In this document: one piece after another, positions 15,109-22,518 of the stretch
How positions within the stretch are numbered: position 1 is the stretch's first letter
How the letters are laid out: every line of letters begins with the position of its first letter
Assembly: GCA_964617665.1 (NCBI GenBank)
Contig: CAZUAH010000054.1
Location: 1-42,670, forward strand
DNA length: 42,670 bases
Direction: 5' to 3'
Origin: JADHUC01 sp964617665
GTDB taxonomy: Bacteria; Planctomycetota; Planctomycetia; Pirellulales; Pirellulaceae
Made by a program: the position numbers and the translations under genes
The notes under the pieces: model-generated
Told to the model about the DNA's origin: nothing
The model's input: only the letters and a program-made list of their open reading frames with translations
Database searches by the model: none

Positions 15109-16037
15109 GTAGTAGATCTCGCAGGCGGTGGCCAAGTGACCTGGCCGATGCTATTTACATTAACAGTCCGCACGTCGAAAAGCGTTTTAAAGAACGCAGT
15201 AACTCACAACAGCCGCTTGGTGTGTGCAAAGATCAAGTAGTCGCTCTTGTGAGTAAAGCAATTCGAGACAACGACGAACGATACCCCGCACACCGTAATG
15301 ATTCTGTTACAGCGTTCGCGCTGCGCTTGATACCCTCCGATGCAGATCCCGTCTACGCAATCTGCGACTCTGTAGTAGGCGGGCGACACCTCTTTAAAGT
15401 TTTAACAGTACTAGATCCAGATCAGTTCACAGGTGATACCAGCGGTGCGTCCCTTGGTACGCTTGCAGACGTTGTAAACATTCAAGAGATACAGAATAAA
15501 CCAGTACCAGTACAGGAGACTCCCGCTATGAGTAACGATCACAATTCCATGCCCGCTGCATTTACCCCTGTGATGGACGCGGACAACTTTATCGTCGCGT
15601 ACGATACGAGCAAAGGTAAGAAGTACAGAAACGTCCACAAAGACCAAATGGAGTCTACTGTCCTTGACTTGATTCGTAATCAGATCGACACGACGACTAT
15701 CAAGGTCTACCGTATTAAAGAGGTGCCGTTTAGCTTTAGCTTCAACCTTTCCTTTGGTGATGAGACGGCGAAACCTGTAGCTGCAACGCCTGTTGCAACT
15801 ACAGGCTCCGTTTCCGCAAAGGGTACAATGCGTGCGAAGTACATTGAGATTCTGGAAACAAACGGCGGCTGGATGCGCCCCAAGGATATTGAGGCTGTTT
15901 TGCTTGGTGCGGGTTACGAGGTGAAGACGCCTGTTGCTACTGCACTCTATACCATGTACAACGCGAATACCTACCCGCTGGAGAAGAAGGGCAAGCGGGC
16001 GCACGTTCGTTACCGTTTTAAGAAAGAGGGAGAGTAA
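15105..16037 (+). CDS. 310-aa protein with C-terminal winged-helix domain
   Basis: The N-terminal Arg-rich start and about 110-residue domain are not recognised. A Pro/Ala/Thr linker (residues about 225-245) leads to a C-terminal domain, YIEILETNGGWMRPKDIEAVLLGAGYEV ... ALYTMYN ... LEKKGKRAHVRYRF, which fits a winged helix with an HTH and a basic wing. Probably DNA or RNA binding; the position in the early rightward operon fits regulation or DNA metabolism (inference). GGAGGAAAGGG precedes the ATG. Confidence 0.75.
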   Translation: MSSRSRRRWPSDLADAIYINSPHVEKRFKERSNSQQPLGVCKDQVVALVSKAIRDNDERYPAHRNDSVTAFALRLIPSDADPVYAICDSVVGGRHLFKVLTVLDPDQFTGDTSGASLGTLADVVNIQEIQNKPVPVQETPAMSNDHNSMPAAFTPVMDADNFIVAYDTSKGKKYRNVHKDQMESTVLDLIRNQIDTTTIKVYRIKEVPFSFSFNLSFGDETAKPVAATPVATTGSVSAKGTMRAKYIEILETNGGWMRPKDIEAVLLGAGYEVKTPVATALYTMYNANTYPLEKKGKRAHVRYRFKKEGE

Positions 16038-16038
16038 A

Positions 16039-17478
16039 ATGTCTGATGAAAAGTATCACGGCGAAGGTACGCTTGTTTACATCAAAGACAAACCTTCTAT
16101 GGGTTTGTATTCAGTTGTTCGTACATTCCATTTTTTTGACAGTAGACCAACGTACGAACTGCAAGCTGTAGGCGATCCTTACCAGAAGTACTACACGCCT
16201 ACGAGTAACGTCTTGACTACTGATGAGATTGCAGATGCAAGTACACAGAAGTTTCGTATTGGAGACGCTGTTAAGATCGTAGACATTTTTAGTCGCGGCG
16301 AGCCGGTACAGGGTACGATTAAAAAGTACAACACAAGTACAAACGACGATGGTACAGAAACTATCAATTACCTTGTCGTAGGTAAAGAAGGCGAGCACTC
16401 TGCCTATTGGGTAAATGCAAACCAACTAAACCTGATTGCACGAAAGAAAAAGATCGGCGCGTCTACTTACAAATTCAAGGCGGGCGATAGTGTTACGTTC
16501 AACACTACTTCTCACGCCTCTCTTAACTGTACAGGGAAAGTCCAGCGGGTAAAAACACTCGAAACCGGTGTTACACGCTACGTTGTAAAAGCAGAAACAG
16601 GTAAGACGTACCTTCTACCTGCGGCAGATCTTACACTAATCAAAGACGAGAACAAGTCAAAAGAAGAAACGCCGCGTGCTAAGTTTAAGATTGGTAGCTA
16701 CGTGATGTTCCGTAAAACGCTTGAAGACGGCTATCGTGTCGGTCAGGTCCGTTCTGCCCAGAAGTATGAAAGTCTGAAATACGGTACCACCTATAGCTAC
16801 CTGATAGATGGTAACGCGATCCGTGAAGCTAACCTCACGCAAGTACCGCGTATGCCGAAGTTTAAAGCAGGCGACGATGTACGTCACATGAATACGTTCG
16901 GTTGTTGGTATCTCGTTAAAGTTGTACGCCTAGAAAATTTCACTGAATGGAATGAAAGCTATCAGTACCGTATTTTGTATGAAGGTTCGTGTTGTGTTGT
17001 GCCTGAGAGTGTTTTGTCTGAGATAAAACACGAATGCGAAGAAACTATCGCTGCTGTAGAAAACACACTACGCGGTATGCTAAAACGCAGTAAAGAAGAG
17101 GCGCAGCAAGAGGAACACCTTTCCCCGCCCCCTCCCCCAAAGGCGCGGGGTTGTCAGCATACGAAGCTGAAGTCACGGCGTTTAGGTGGCGGTTACATCT
17201 GCCTGGGGATGCTCCCCATGGCCAATGGCAAGCCTGGTGTGTTCGCTTGTGGTGCGGTACTTGAGGAATTGCCTACTGACGGCGTTATGCGTATTATTGA
17301 CGGCGTAGCAGATCCTTGTATTGGACACGAAGCTAGAACGAAGAGTGATAGCAAGCAGCGTACTGCGGAAGCTAAGGCTGCGTGGACTACAATGCGCAAG
17401 AAGCGCGTCGGCGTTGGAAGTATGCGTAAAACAAAAACCTACAGCGTGCGAAAGCGTCGGTGGCCCAAGAAGCTGTAA
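16039..17478 (+). CDS. Tandem SH3/KOW-like repeat protein, 479 aa
   Basis: ATG at 16039 follows GGGAGAG; longer starts overlap the upstream gene. Modules begin with near-identical strands: FRIGDAVKIV (about 72), FKAGDSVTFN (about 150), FKIGSYVMFR (about 215), FKAGDDVRHM (about 274), each continuing into a 60-75-residue beta-rich unit; a diverged first unit starts near residue 9. G-rich repeat copy 4 is read in antisense as LSPPPPP (about 360-367). The tail has two Cys pairs (GYICLG, FACG) and ends in a basic RKRRWPKKL. Multivalent nucleic-acid or peptide binding is likely (inference). Confidence 0.78.
   Translation: MSDEKYHGEGTLVYIKDKPSMGLYSVVRTFHFFDSRPTYELQAVGDPYQKYYTPTSNVLTTDEIADASTQKFRIGDAVKIVDIFSRGEPVQGTIKKYNTSTNDDGTETINYLVVGKEGEHSAYWVNANQLNLIARKKKIGASTYKFKAGDSVTFNTTSHASLNCTGKVQRVKTLETGVTRYVVKAETGKTYLLPAADLTLIKDENKSKEETPRAKFKIGSYVMFRKTLEDGYRVGQVRSAQKYESLKYGTTYSYLIDGNAIREANLTQVPRMPKFKAGDDVRHMNTFGCWYLVKVVRLENFTEWNESYQYRILYEGSCCVVPESVLSEIKHECEETIAAVENTLRGMLKRSKEEAQQEEHLSPPPPPKARGCQHTKLKSRRLGGGYICLGMLPMANGKPGVFACGAVLEELPTDGVMRIIDGVADPCIGHEARTKSDSKQRTAEAKAAWTTMRKKRVGVGSMRKTKTYSVRKRRWPKKL
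17119..17138 (-). repeat. Dispersed G-rich 20-mer, copy 4
   Basis: Exact 20-mer on the minus strand, inside the SH3/KOW-repeat gene, read as a Pro-rich linker without breaking the frame. Minus-strand flanks are gcctt on the left and GTGTTCC on the right. Confidence 0.95.
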
Positions 17479-17479
17479 C

Positions 17480-17965
17480 ATGAAAGTCACCTGGAACACA
17501 AAAAGCAAACACGGATTCGTACCGCTAGAAGATCGACGTGCGTGTCATTGCCTTTACTTTGTTAGAGATCCTGGTTTGACTAGAGAGTACAAGGACAGCT
17601 TTTTGTGTTCCGGTGGCGGCGTGTTTCCGCCTTGTAAGAACTACGAAGAATGTAGCGGTGAGCCTGCACCTCAGTTCTCTGATAGTGGCCGTGTGCCCCT
17701 ATCAGAGATCCGTGCGGTCGTGGATACACAACGAGAGAATAAAGTACAAGTCGGTAATCATTCTTGGGGCAGCGCAAGAAGCTTACGCGAAGAAATACGC
17801 GACTTTCTTGATAGAGAGATTCCGAAGTCGGTATCTGAAATACGTGCAGCTTTTCCTGATTCACAATCTAGTGTTGTACGAAATGCGCTTGCACGTTTGA
17901 AGCTGCGGTTTGAAGCAACTAATGTACGTGTTGGTTGGTGGATAAGAATTGGAAGAGAGACGTAA
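17480..17965 (+). CDS. 161-aa protein with C-terminal winged-helix domain
   Basis: ATG at 17480 follows the upstream stop by 1 nt; longer starts lie inside the previous gene. The N-terminus (residues 1-55) has HGFVPLEDRRACHCLYFVRD and three further Cys. The C-terminal 65 residues (REEIRDFLDREIPKSVSEIRAAFPDS ... VVRNALARLKL ... WWIRI) read as a winged helix. A second candidate DNA-binding protein in this operon. Confidence 0.75.
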   Translation: MKVTWNTKSKHGFVPLEDRRACHCLYFVRDPGLTREYKDSFLCSGGGVFPPCKNYEECSGEPAPQFSDSGRVPLSEIRAVVDTQRENKVQVGNHSWGSARSLREEIRDFLDREIPKSVSEIRAAFPDSQSSVVRNALARLKLRFEATNVRVGWWIRIGRET

Positions 17966-17966
17966 A

Positions 17967-18050
17967 GCCCGGATGATGGAACTGGTAGACATCCGAGACT
18001 TAAAATCTTGTGTCCACTTGGACGTGCGGGTTCGACTCCCGCTCCGGGTA
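17967..18050 (+). tRNA. tRNA-Leu (TAA)
   Basis: Class II cloverleaf: acceptor GCCCGGA/TCCGGGT, Leu-type D-arm with ACTGGTAGAC, anticodon arm CGAGA-CTTAAAA-TCTTG (anticodon TAA at 18001-18003), long variable arm around GTCCACTTGGAC, T-loop TTCGACT, discriminator A. CCA not encoded. Confidence 0.93.
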
Positions 18051-18071
18051 TACTAAATAAAAGAGGCTAAC

Positions 18072-18350
18072 ATGAGTAACCGCGATAGAAGAAGAATAAG
18101 AGAAGCAACTTGTGCTGTAGCACGGGAAGTCAACGACCGACTGATGCAAACGCTATCAGATTTAGATGATGAAATGGTCGGCTCTTTCGTTGTTCTAGTA
18201 GCAGAAGGTCAAGACGGCTACATGACCTACTTTTCAGGTGTAAATGATAGTGAACGTATTACAGATTTTGATTTAGAGCGTATACTTACTGAGACAGTAG
18301 CATTACATACAAAGCAAAAAGAAGAGGCTGACATTAAACATTTGAATTAG
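18072..18350 (+). CDS. Unknown 92-aa acidic protein
   Basis: Lies between tRNA-Leu and tRNA-Arg. AAGAGGC ribosome site. An N-terminal helix with Arg (NRDRRRIREATCAVAREVNDRL) precedes an acidic region DLDDEMVGSFVVLVAEGQDGYMTYFSG. Not recognised. Confidence 0.68.
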   Translation: MSNRDRRRIREATCAVAREVNDRLMQTLSDLDDEMVGSFVVLVAEGQDGYMTYFSGVNDSERITDFDLERILTETVALHTKQKEEADIKHLN

Positions 18351-18355
18351 AAGCA

Positions 18356-18431
18356 GGCCCCGTATCGGACTGGTCTTCTAAACCAGAGCACCGTAACTGG
18401 ATCAATGCAGGTTCAAGTCCTGCCGGGGTCG
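18356..18431 (+). tRNA. Aberrant tRNA-Arg (TCT), no normal D-arm
   Basis: The 7-bp acceptor GGCCCCG/CGGGGTC, a perfect anticodon arm CTGGT-CTTCTAA-ACCAG (anticodon TCT) and T-arm GCAGG-TTCAAGT-CCTGC are present, and the total length is normal. However only seven bases (TATCGGA) separate acceptor and anticodon stems, while about 20 bases containing a D-loop-like ACTGGAT lie after the anticodon arm. It is either a rearranged, dead gene or an unusual tRNA-like fold. Confidence 0.6.
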
Positions 18432-18443
18432 CTATTTGTATAC

Positions 18444-18517
18444 GGGCACATAGCTCAGATAGTTAGAGCATCCGGCTCATAACCGGACGGTCGCAGGGGC
18501 GGTACCTGCTGTGCCCA
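18444..18517 (+). tRNA. tRNA-Met (CAT) with atypical T-loop
   Basis: Acceptor GGGCACA/TGTGCCC, D-arm AGCTCAGATAGTTAGAGC, anticodon arm TCCGG-CTCATAA-CCGGA (CAT at 18478-18480), T-stem GCAGG/CCTGC. The T-loop is GGCGGTA instead of the near-universal TTCRANN. The G-C first pair argues for elongator Met or Ile (lysidine) rather than initiator. Confidence 0.75.
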
Positions 18518-18532
18518 CTAAGGAGCTAAACA

Positions 18533-18787
18533 ATGGCAAAGAAAGTAGAACCAACAGAACGTTTTAGAGTTATGGTTATTGGCACCTGTGCAAAGTCGAT
18601 AGGTCTTTTAGAAGACGAGACGAATATCGACGCGTGGGTGCCTAAGAGTCTTATTGAAGATTTGAGGTACGAAGAAAGAGAACAGATGTTAGGCTATAAG
18701 ACAAAGTATGTACAGTGGGCGACTGTAGAAATTCCAATTTGGAAGGCTAAAGAACTTGGTTGGTTGGAGGATTCAAATGAGAGTTGA
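18533..18787 (+). CDS. Unknown 84-aa protein
   Basis: AAGGAGC ribosome site right after tRNA-Met. FRVMVIGTCAKSIGLLEDETNIDAWVPKSLI reads as a small OB-like or beta-barrel start, then a helix and strand (KYVQWATVEIPIWKAKELGW). The motif of a value mapped to a protective strand recurs in phage proteins as DUF-type hypothetical families; none recognised. Overlaps the next gene by 11 nt. Confidence 0.68.
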   Translation: MAKKVEPTERFRVMVIGTCAKSIGLLEDETNIDAWVPKSLIEDLRYEEREQMLGYKTKYVQWATVEIPIWKAKELGWLEDSNES

Positions 18788-18971
18788 AATCTTTAAAGGT
18801 GAAAACGACCGTTGGTACTGGCGACTGGTAGCAGGTAATGGTGAGATTGTTGCTATGTGCGCTGGCGGTAAAGAGCGCGGGTATGTAAATGCAGACGCGG
18901 CAAAGAGGGCGTGGGAGAATATTGAAACTGCTATTCTTGAGTATGCGGGCGTTGAGGTAGAAAAAGACTAG
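18777..18971 (+). CDS. DUF1508 (YegP-like) domain protein
   Basis: 64 aa from the ATG at 18777, chosen because GGAGG lies 6 nt upstream. VEIFKGENDRWYWRLVAGNGEIVAMCAGG followed by GYVNADAAKRAWENI fits the DUF1508 fold (strand, WYWRLVAgNGEIVA, then helix). Function in bacteria and phages is not established. Confidence 0.82.
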   Translation: MRVEIFKGENDRWYWRLVAGNGEIVAMCAGGKERGYVNADAAKRAWENIETAILEYAGVEVEKD

Positions 18972-18982
18972 ATAACAAATAA

Positions 18983-19004
18983 GCACCCTTAGCTCAGTTG
19001 GAAA
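18983..19004 (+). tRNA. 5' stump of a tRNA gene, no 3' half found
   Basis: GCACCCT-TAGCTCAGTTGG matches the acceptor strand and D-arm of a tRNA, but the matching AGGGTGC and T-arm are absent nearby. The truncated D-loop GGAAAAG serves as the ribosome binding site of the HNH gene starting at 19009. Confidence 0.6.
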
Positions 19005-19008
19005 AGTA

Positions 19009-19464
19009 ATGTCACACAGAGATCGCGAAACGTACAACGCGTACATGAATGAGTATATGAAAGCGCGGTACAAGAAGAGGCGGCAAGCTGCAATAACGCA
19101 GCTAGGTGGTAAGTGCGTAGAGTGTGGTAGTTACGACGATTTAGTAATACACCATAAGAACCCAGAGGATCGACAACATACAACTTCTGAATTATCCTCT
19201 GTTAATGAGGCATATTGGCAAGAAGAGCTTAAACTTTGTGTTCTACTCTGTGCTACATGTCATAGAAACGCGCACAGGTCGAAGGCTCCATGCGGTACAC
19301 CGCAGCGGTACTGGCGCGGCTGTCGTTGTGATGCCTGCCGTAAAGCAAATAATGCACACGGTAAAGAGTACAAGAAACGTTGGCGTGCAGAGAAGAAAGC
19401 AGAAGAGGAAGCACGTAAGTTTTTAGCGTGGCGAAAAAAAAAGGAACAGGAGAATACACAGTGA
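19009..19464 (+). CDS. HNH endonuclease
   Basis: 151 aa. N-terminal basic helix, CVEC at residues 36-39, LVIHHKNPED (residues about 45-54) with the HNH His and Asn, then LCATCHRNAH completing the second zinc knuckle and last His. The C-terminal half has RYWRGCRCDACRKANN and a basic helix, as in stand-alone phage HNH proteins. The gene begins directly in a truncated tRNA, a setting typical of homing endonucleases (inference). Confidence 0.9.
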   Translation: MSHRDRETYNAYMNEYMKARYKKRRQAAITQLGGKCVECGSYDDLVIHHKNPEDRQHTTSELSSVNEAYWQEELKLCVLLCATCHRNAHRSKAPCGTPQRYWRGCRCDACRKANNAHGKEYKKRWRAEKKAEEEARKFLAWRKKKEQENTQ

Positions 19465-19667
19465 AGTATAAAGTAAGTGACGGAAAGAATTTTGAGGTGG
19501 GTTATTATAATGAGGTTGATGCGTACTCTGTAGAACAAGCAGCAATTCGTGATGCAGAAGATTGTGATATCGACGCGGATTACTTCACTTCCTACGTGAT
19601 GGATGAAAAAGGTGAAATACACGAAGTAACTTTGCGTCAAGTACCGCGTCATTTCGAAGTAGTCTAA
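19461..19667 (+). CDS. Unknown 68-aa protein, GTG start
   Basis: GTG at 19461 is preferred: AGGAG lies 8 nt upstream and GTGA overlaps the HNH stop. KYKVSDGKNFEVGYYNEVDAYSVEQAAIRDAEDCDIDADYFTSYVMDEKGEIHEVTL resembles small YcfA-like or DUF modules in which a strand pair is followed by SVEQAA. Not recognised beyond that. Confidence 0.68.
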   Translation: MKYKVSDGKNFEVGYYNEVDAYSVEQAAIRDAEDCDIDADYFTSYVMDEKGEIHEVTLRQVPRHFEVV

Positions 19668-19675
19668 CGCTATAC

Positions 19676-19867
19676 ATGGGGGAGGGGGCGGGGAAAGGTC
19701 GTTTGAAAGAACTCAGTATAAAAATTATCCTCTGGAAACCAACAACGTTTCGTTTGCGAAAGAGAATCGTAAGTTTTCACTGGAAACGGCGACGGTATCT
19801 CGTTGCGATTCGTAAAGCGTTCACTGTGCTACCGCCGTGGGTGTATATTACAAGGAAGTGGAAATGA
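19676..19867 (+). CDS. Possible 63-aa basic protein starting in the repeat
   Basis: The ATG uses the first G of repeat copy 5, so the protein begins MGEGAGKG. The rest is very basic and aromatic (FRLRKRIVSFHWKRRRYLVAIRK ... PPWVYITRKWK). The stop overlaps the next gene's ATG as ATGA, as for real genes here, but there is no clear ribosome site upstream. The original start may have been displaced by the repeat. Confidence 0.45.
   Translation: MGEGAGKGRLKELSIKIILWKPTTFRLRKRIVSFHWKRRRYLVAIRKAFTVLPPWVYITRKWK
19678..19697 (+). repeat. Dispersed G-rich 20-mer, copy 5
   Basis: Exact 20-mer on the plus strand 10 nt after a stop codon. Flank GTCTAACGCTATACAT matches copy 2's GTCTAATGCTATACAT at all but one base, so these two copies share about 37 bp. 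Confidence 0.95.
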
Positions 19868-20127
19868 AAAAGTGCAAAAGTTGCGGTAAAGCGATTAAGG
19901 GTAGAGCTAAGAATGCTACTTACTGTTTAGATTGCAGCGATCACCGTACAACGTCTACGTCTGTTCGTATACCGAAGAGCATTTGGCAGGGGATTCAAGA
20001 CTTCATGGATCGAACAGAGCCGCCTGTTGGTATGCGCTGGTCGTCTAGTGCAATCATGCAAGAGGCTTTTCGTTTGTATTTAGAGAAGTACGACAAGCCT
20101 AAGCCCAAGCGTAGGAGAAGAAAATGA
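19864..20127 (+). CDS. Zinc-ribbon plus ribbon-helix-helix-like regulator
   Basis: 87 aa from the ATG at 19864 (ACAAGGAAGTGG upstream). CKSCGKAIKGRAKNATYCLDC (residues 3-23) is a zinc ribbon. STSVRIPKSIWQGIQDFM ... SSSAIMQEAFRLYLEKY fits a ribbon-helix-helix: a short strand with alternating Ser/Val/Arg, then two helices. The basic tail is KPKRRRRK. A candidate for the factor that binds the dyad at 12832, though that link is inference. Confidence 0.72.
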   Translation: MKKCKSCGKAIKGRAKNATYCLDCSDHRTTSTSVRIPKSIWQGIQDFMDRTEPPVGMRWSSSAIMQEAFRLYLEKYDKPKPKRRRRK

Positions 20128-20384
20128 AGTTTCTATACAAGATGTTAAAGAAAGTCCAAATGCCAGCAGCGAACCCGGCAGGTTCACTGAAGCCGTTTGA
20201 CGCGTTCGTATCTACTACTGAACTCTATCCAGACATCATTCAAACATTAAAAGTTGTTGCCGTCTTCGACGGGAACAACTTTTTATCTTTGTCTGAACCT
20301 TTTTTGGTAACTGTCGATACTGAAGACATTGATTCCGTGGAGGATTACGACGATGGCGAATCCGTACAAGAAGGGAAAGAGTAA
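20124..20384 (+). CDS. Unknown 86-aa protein
   Basis: A basic N-terminus with an AANPAG linker, then a beta-rich middle (TLKVVAVFDGNNFLSLSEPFLVTVDTEDIDSV) and an acidic tail. It overlaps the next gene by 32 nt, more than is usual here. Not recognised. Confidence 0.62.
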   Translation: MKFLYKMLKKVQMPAANPAGSLKPFDAFVSTTELYPDIIQTLKVVAVFDGNNFLSLSEPFLVTVDTEDIDSVEDYDDGESVQEGKE

Positions 20385-20649
20385 GCAACATGGGCGTAAC
20401 AAGAGCGCGTCCGCTAAGAAGCGACAACTTACTGGAAGGAAAGTCTCCGTATTTATCGAGACGTTTGGTGTCTACTGCTCGTCTCCAGAAGAGGAAGGTA
20501 CTGGTTGCGTATTTGCTGCATCCGGGGCAGATAAAGAGGGGAACGTCCAAAAGGTATGTATGCTCTTTCACGATCAGAGACAACCAGATCAGGACGATAA
20601 GAGGGGGCGAGCGTTCCGGTCGCAGCTTTGTTTATCCGTCTACAAATGA
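20353..20649 (+). CDS. Unknown 98-aa protein, basic N-terminus
   Basis: ATG at 20353 is chosen over the longer frame and over a rival frame starting at 20390, because GGAGG lies 8 nt upstream. MANPYKKGKSKQHGRNKSAS is basic and likely disordered; VSVFIETFGVYCSSPEEEGTGCVFAA ... VQKVCMLF looks like a small beta domain. Overlaps the recombinase start as ATGA. Confidence 0.6.
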   Translation: MANPYKKGKSKQHGRNKSASAKKRQLTGRKVSVFIETFGVYCSSPEEEGTGCVFAASGADKEGNVQKVCMLFHDQRQPDQDDKRGRAFRSQLCLSVYK

Positions 20650-21362
20650 GCAAAAAGCCTGAAAAGAAAAAGAAGAAACGCACGCAACTAAAAGATGCGC
20701 CGGATGCGCCTCCGATCATCACGAAGCGCAATCTTCAGATTTACCTTACGGAAGAAGAGTGGACCCTTCTACTTACAGAAGCGCGGGAGTCTAAGAAGGC
20801 GCTACGCAATGAAACCCTAATTCTAGTAATGTATGAATTGGGGTTGAGACGTGCAGAACCAGGAGTATTGCGGCTGTCGTATGCTAACAAACTGGATGAG
20901 CGTTTGCTCTATGCCTGGCGTGGCAAGGGTAGCAAATCGGGGTATTCTGAGATCTCTGAGTACACAGCACGTTGCGTGCATCAATGGATTCTTGAATGCT
21001 ACCCAGACCACCGTTATCGGGATCCCAAGGATTACATCTTCCCTGGGCGCTCTTACAACGGAGGGCTTACAGGTCGCGCTGTGTACAAGATTTTCAGCCA
21101 GCTTGCAGCCAAAGCAGGTCTGCCGAAAGAGGCGCGACACCCGCACATTCTAAAACGTACAAGATGCCAGCATATCTTGGAAGAGGCTGTTAGGCAAGGC
21201 TTGCCCGCAGATACAGTCTATCAGTCACTTGCCTTGATTGTTGGACACCAAACTGCAATGACCACATTGAAGCACTACACTACACAGACAGGTCAAGAAA
21301 AAGAGCTAGTAACGAATCTGACTAAGCGGCTTGTCGAGGGAGGCAATCTCTTAGATGTCTGA
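20646..21362 (+). CDS. Tyrosine recombinase / integrase
   Basis: 238 aa. Lys-rich N-terminus, then the catalytic domain: first Arg in YELGLRRAEPG (R68/R69), Lys in WRGKGSKSG (about 95-97), HILKRT (H167, R171), GH at H201 and nucleophile Tyr in KHYT (Y211), all in family order. There is no separate N-terminal SAM-like core-binding domain of usual length, so it is short like phage or integron-type minimal recombinases. It could act in integration or genome resolution; no att site was found near the tRNAs. Confidence 0.87.
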   Translation: MSKKPEKKKKKRTQLKDAPDAPPIITKRNLQIYLTEEEWTLLLTEARESKKALRNETLILVMYELGLRRAEPGVLRLSYANKLDERLLYAWRGKGSKSGYSEISEYTARCVHQWILECYPDHRYRDPKDYIFPGRSYNGGLTGRAVYKIFSQLAAKAGLPKEARHPHILKRTRCQHILEEAVRQGLPADTVYQSLALIVGHQTAMTTLKHYTTQTGQEKELVTNLTKRLVEGGNLLDV

Positions 21363-22518
21363 GGGCATTCGCTATTTTGGCAACTTTCAAGAAACAGGCG
21401 TAGGGTACGCTGCTCGCGGTTATATTCAAGTTCTAAAAGCACTCGGCTACGGCTCCGATCTAGTGCGGGCTGTAACGGTGTTTGGCGAGTTTACAGATAT
21501 CCCTGCGCTTCGTCCTTATGTGAGCAATCCGCACCACGACGATGTTAAATGGACAACGCAGATTGTACACACCAATCCTATCGAAGCACACCGTTACGCC
21601 TCGACAGAAGACGACGACGTTAAGCGAAATATACTAATTACCTTTTGGGAGACTGATAGCCTGCCCAAGCTGCCTGTAGAACTCAAGCTGCCTATGGGTA
21701 TGACGAAGAAGGTAGACGTTATAGAAAGCTTAAAAGTCTTCGATGAAATCTGGGTGCCTACGACGTTCGTGCAGCGCACGTTTGAGAAAGCAGGCTTAAA
21801 GGCTCGCGTGGTTCCTCACGTCATACCAGACGAATTTCTTGCTAACATCGAGGATATTAGTCAAAAGCCTATTATGAGCAAGACGTGTCGCTTCTACAAC
21901 GTGGGTACGTGGGATGCACGGAAGAATCCCGCCGCGCTGATTCGTGCGTATGTAAATACTAAGTGGACGCACGCAGATAACGTGGGCCTCTTTATGCACT
22001 TGTTGCCTGCCGACCGCTCGCGTCTTGCTATCAACAACCACGCACGGGAGATTAGCAGGGCGCTTACGCACGTTTGTAAACAGGAAGAACTGCCGCCTTT
22101 CTCTATGAGTACGATTCCGCAGAGTATCAAGCGTATTGTTTCAATGCACAGGGGCGGTGACGTGTTTATCACGCCAAGTCGCGGCGAGGCGTTTTGCTAT
22201 GACGCAGTTATCGCTGCTGCTTACGGAAACGTCGTTGTTGGTGGAGGTGGACCTGCTTTAGAAGATTTAAAGAAAGTCTCACCAGACAACGTGATGCTGC
22301 TTCCCTACGAAGTAAAACCTGTCGTAACAGACCCTACCTACCCCTGGTTTGACATCGACCAGAACTGGTATGCGACGAGTGTAAAGCAGCTTAAAGATGC
22401 TTTGATGGAAGCGAAGGCGTCCTTGCGTAGTTTGAAGTTAGAAACACATACGCCTGCTATGCGTTACTACACGGCGCGGAATATCGCTAAGACGTACTTG
22501 GAAGGCTGGACGATCTAA
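21355..22518 (+). CDS. Glycosyltransferase, GT4-like
   Basis: 387 aa. N-terminal FGNFQETGVGYAARGYIQVLKALGY is the usual substrate-side opening of group-1 transferases. FYNVGTWDARKNPAALIRAY (about residue 180) and ITPSRGEAFCYDAVIAAAYGN VVVGGGG (about 265-290) are the phosphate/sugar-nucleotide-binding region with the E-x7-E-like GEAF motif. It likely modifies a surface or virion glycan. It overlaps the recombinase by 8 nt; its stop overlaps the stop of the convergent gene. Confidence 0.87.
   Translation: MSEGIRYFGNFQETGVGYAARGYIQVLKALGYGSDLVRAVTVFGEFTDIPALRPYVSNPHHDDVKWTTQIVHTNPIEAHRYASTEDDDVKRNILITFWETDSLPKLPVELKLPMGMTKKVDVIESLKVFDEIWVPTTFVQRTFEKAGLKARVVPHVIPDEFLANIEDISQKPIMSKTCRFYNVGTWDARKNPAALIRAYVNTKWTHADNVGLFMHLLPADRSRLAINNHAREISRALTHVCKQEELPPFSMSTIPQSIKRIVSMHRGGDVFITPSRGEAFCYDAVIAAAYGNVVVGGGGPALEDLKKVSPDNVMLLPYEVKPVVTDPTYPWFDIDQNWYATSVKQLKDALMEAKASLRSLKLETHTPAMRYYTARNIAKTYLEGWTI

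Noticed and set aside
20390..20662. 90-aa frame overlapping the 98-aa gene
   Set aside because: It has no ribosome site and a less protein-like composition than the frame starting at 20353 with GGAGG.
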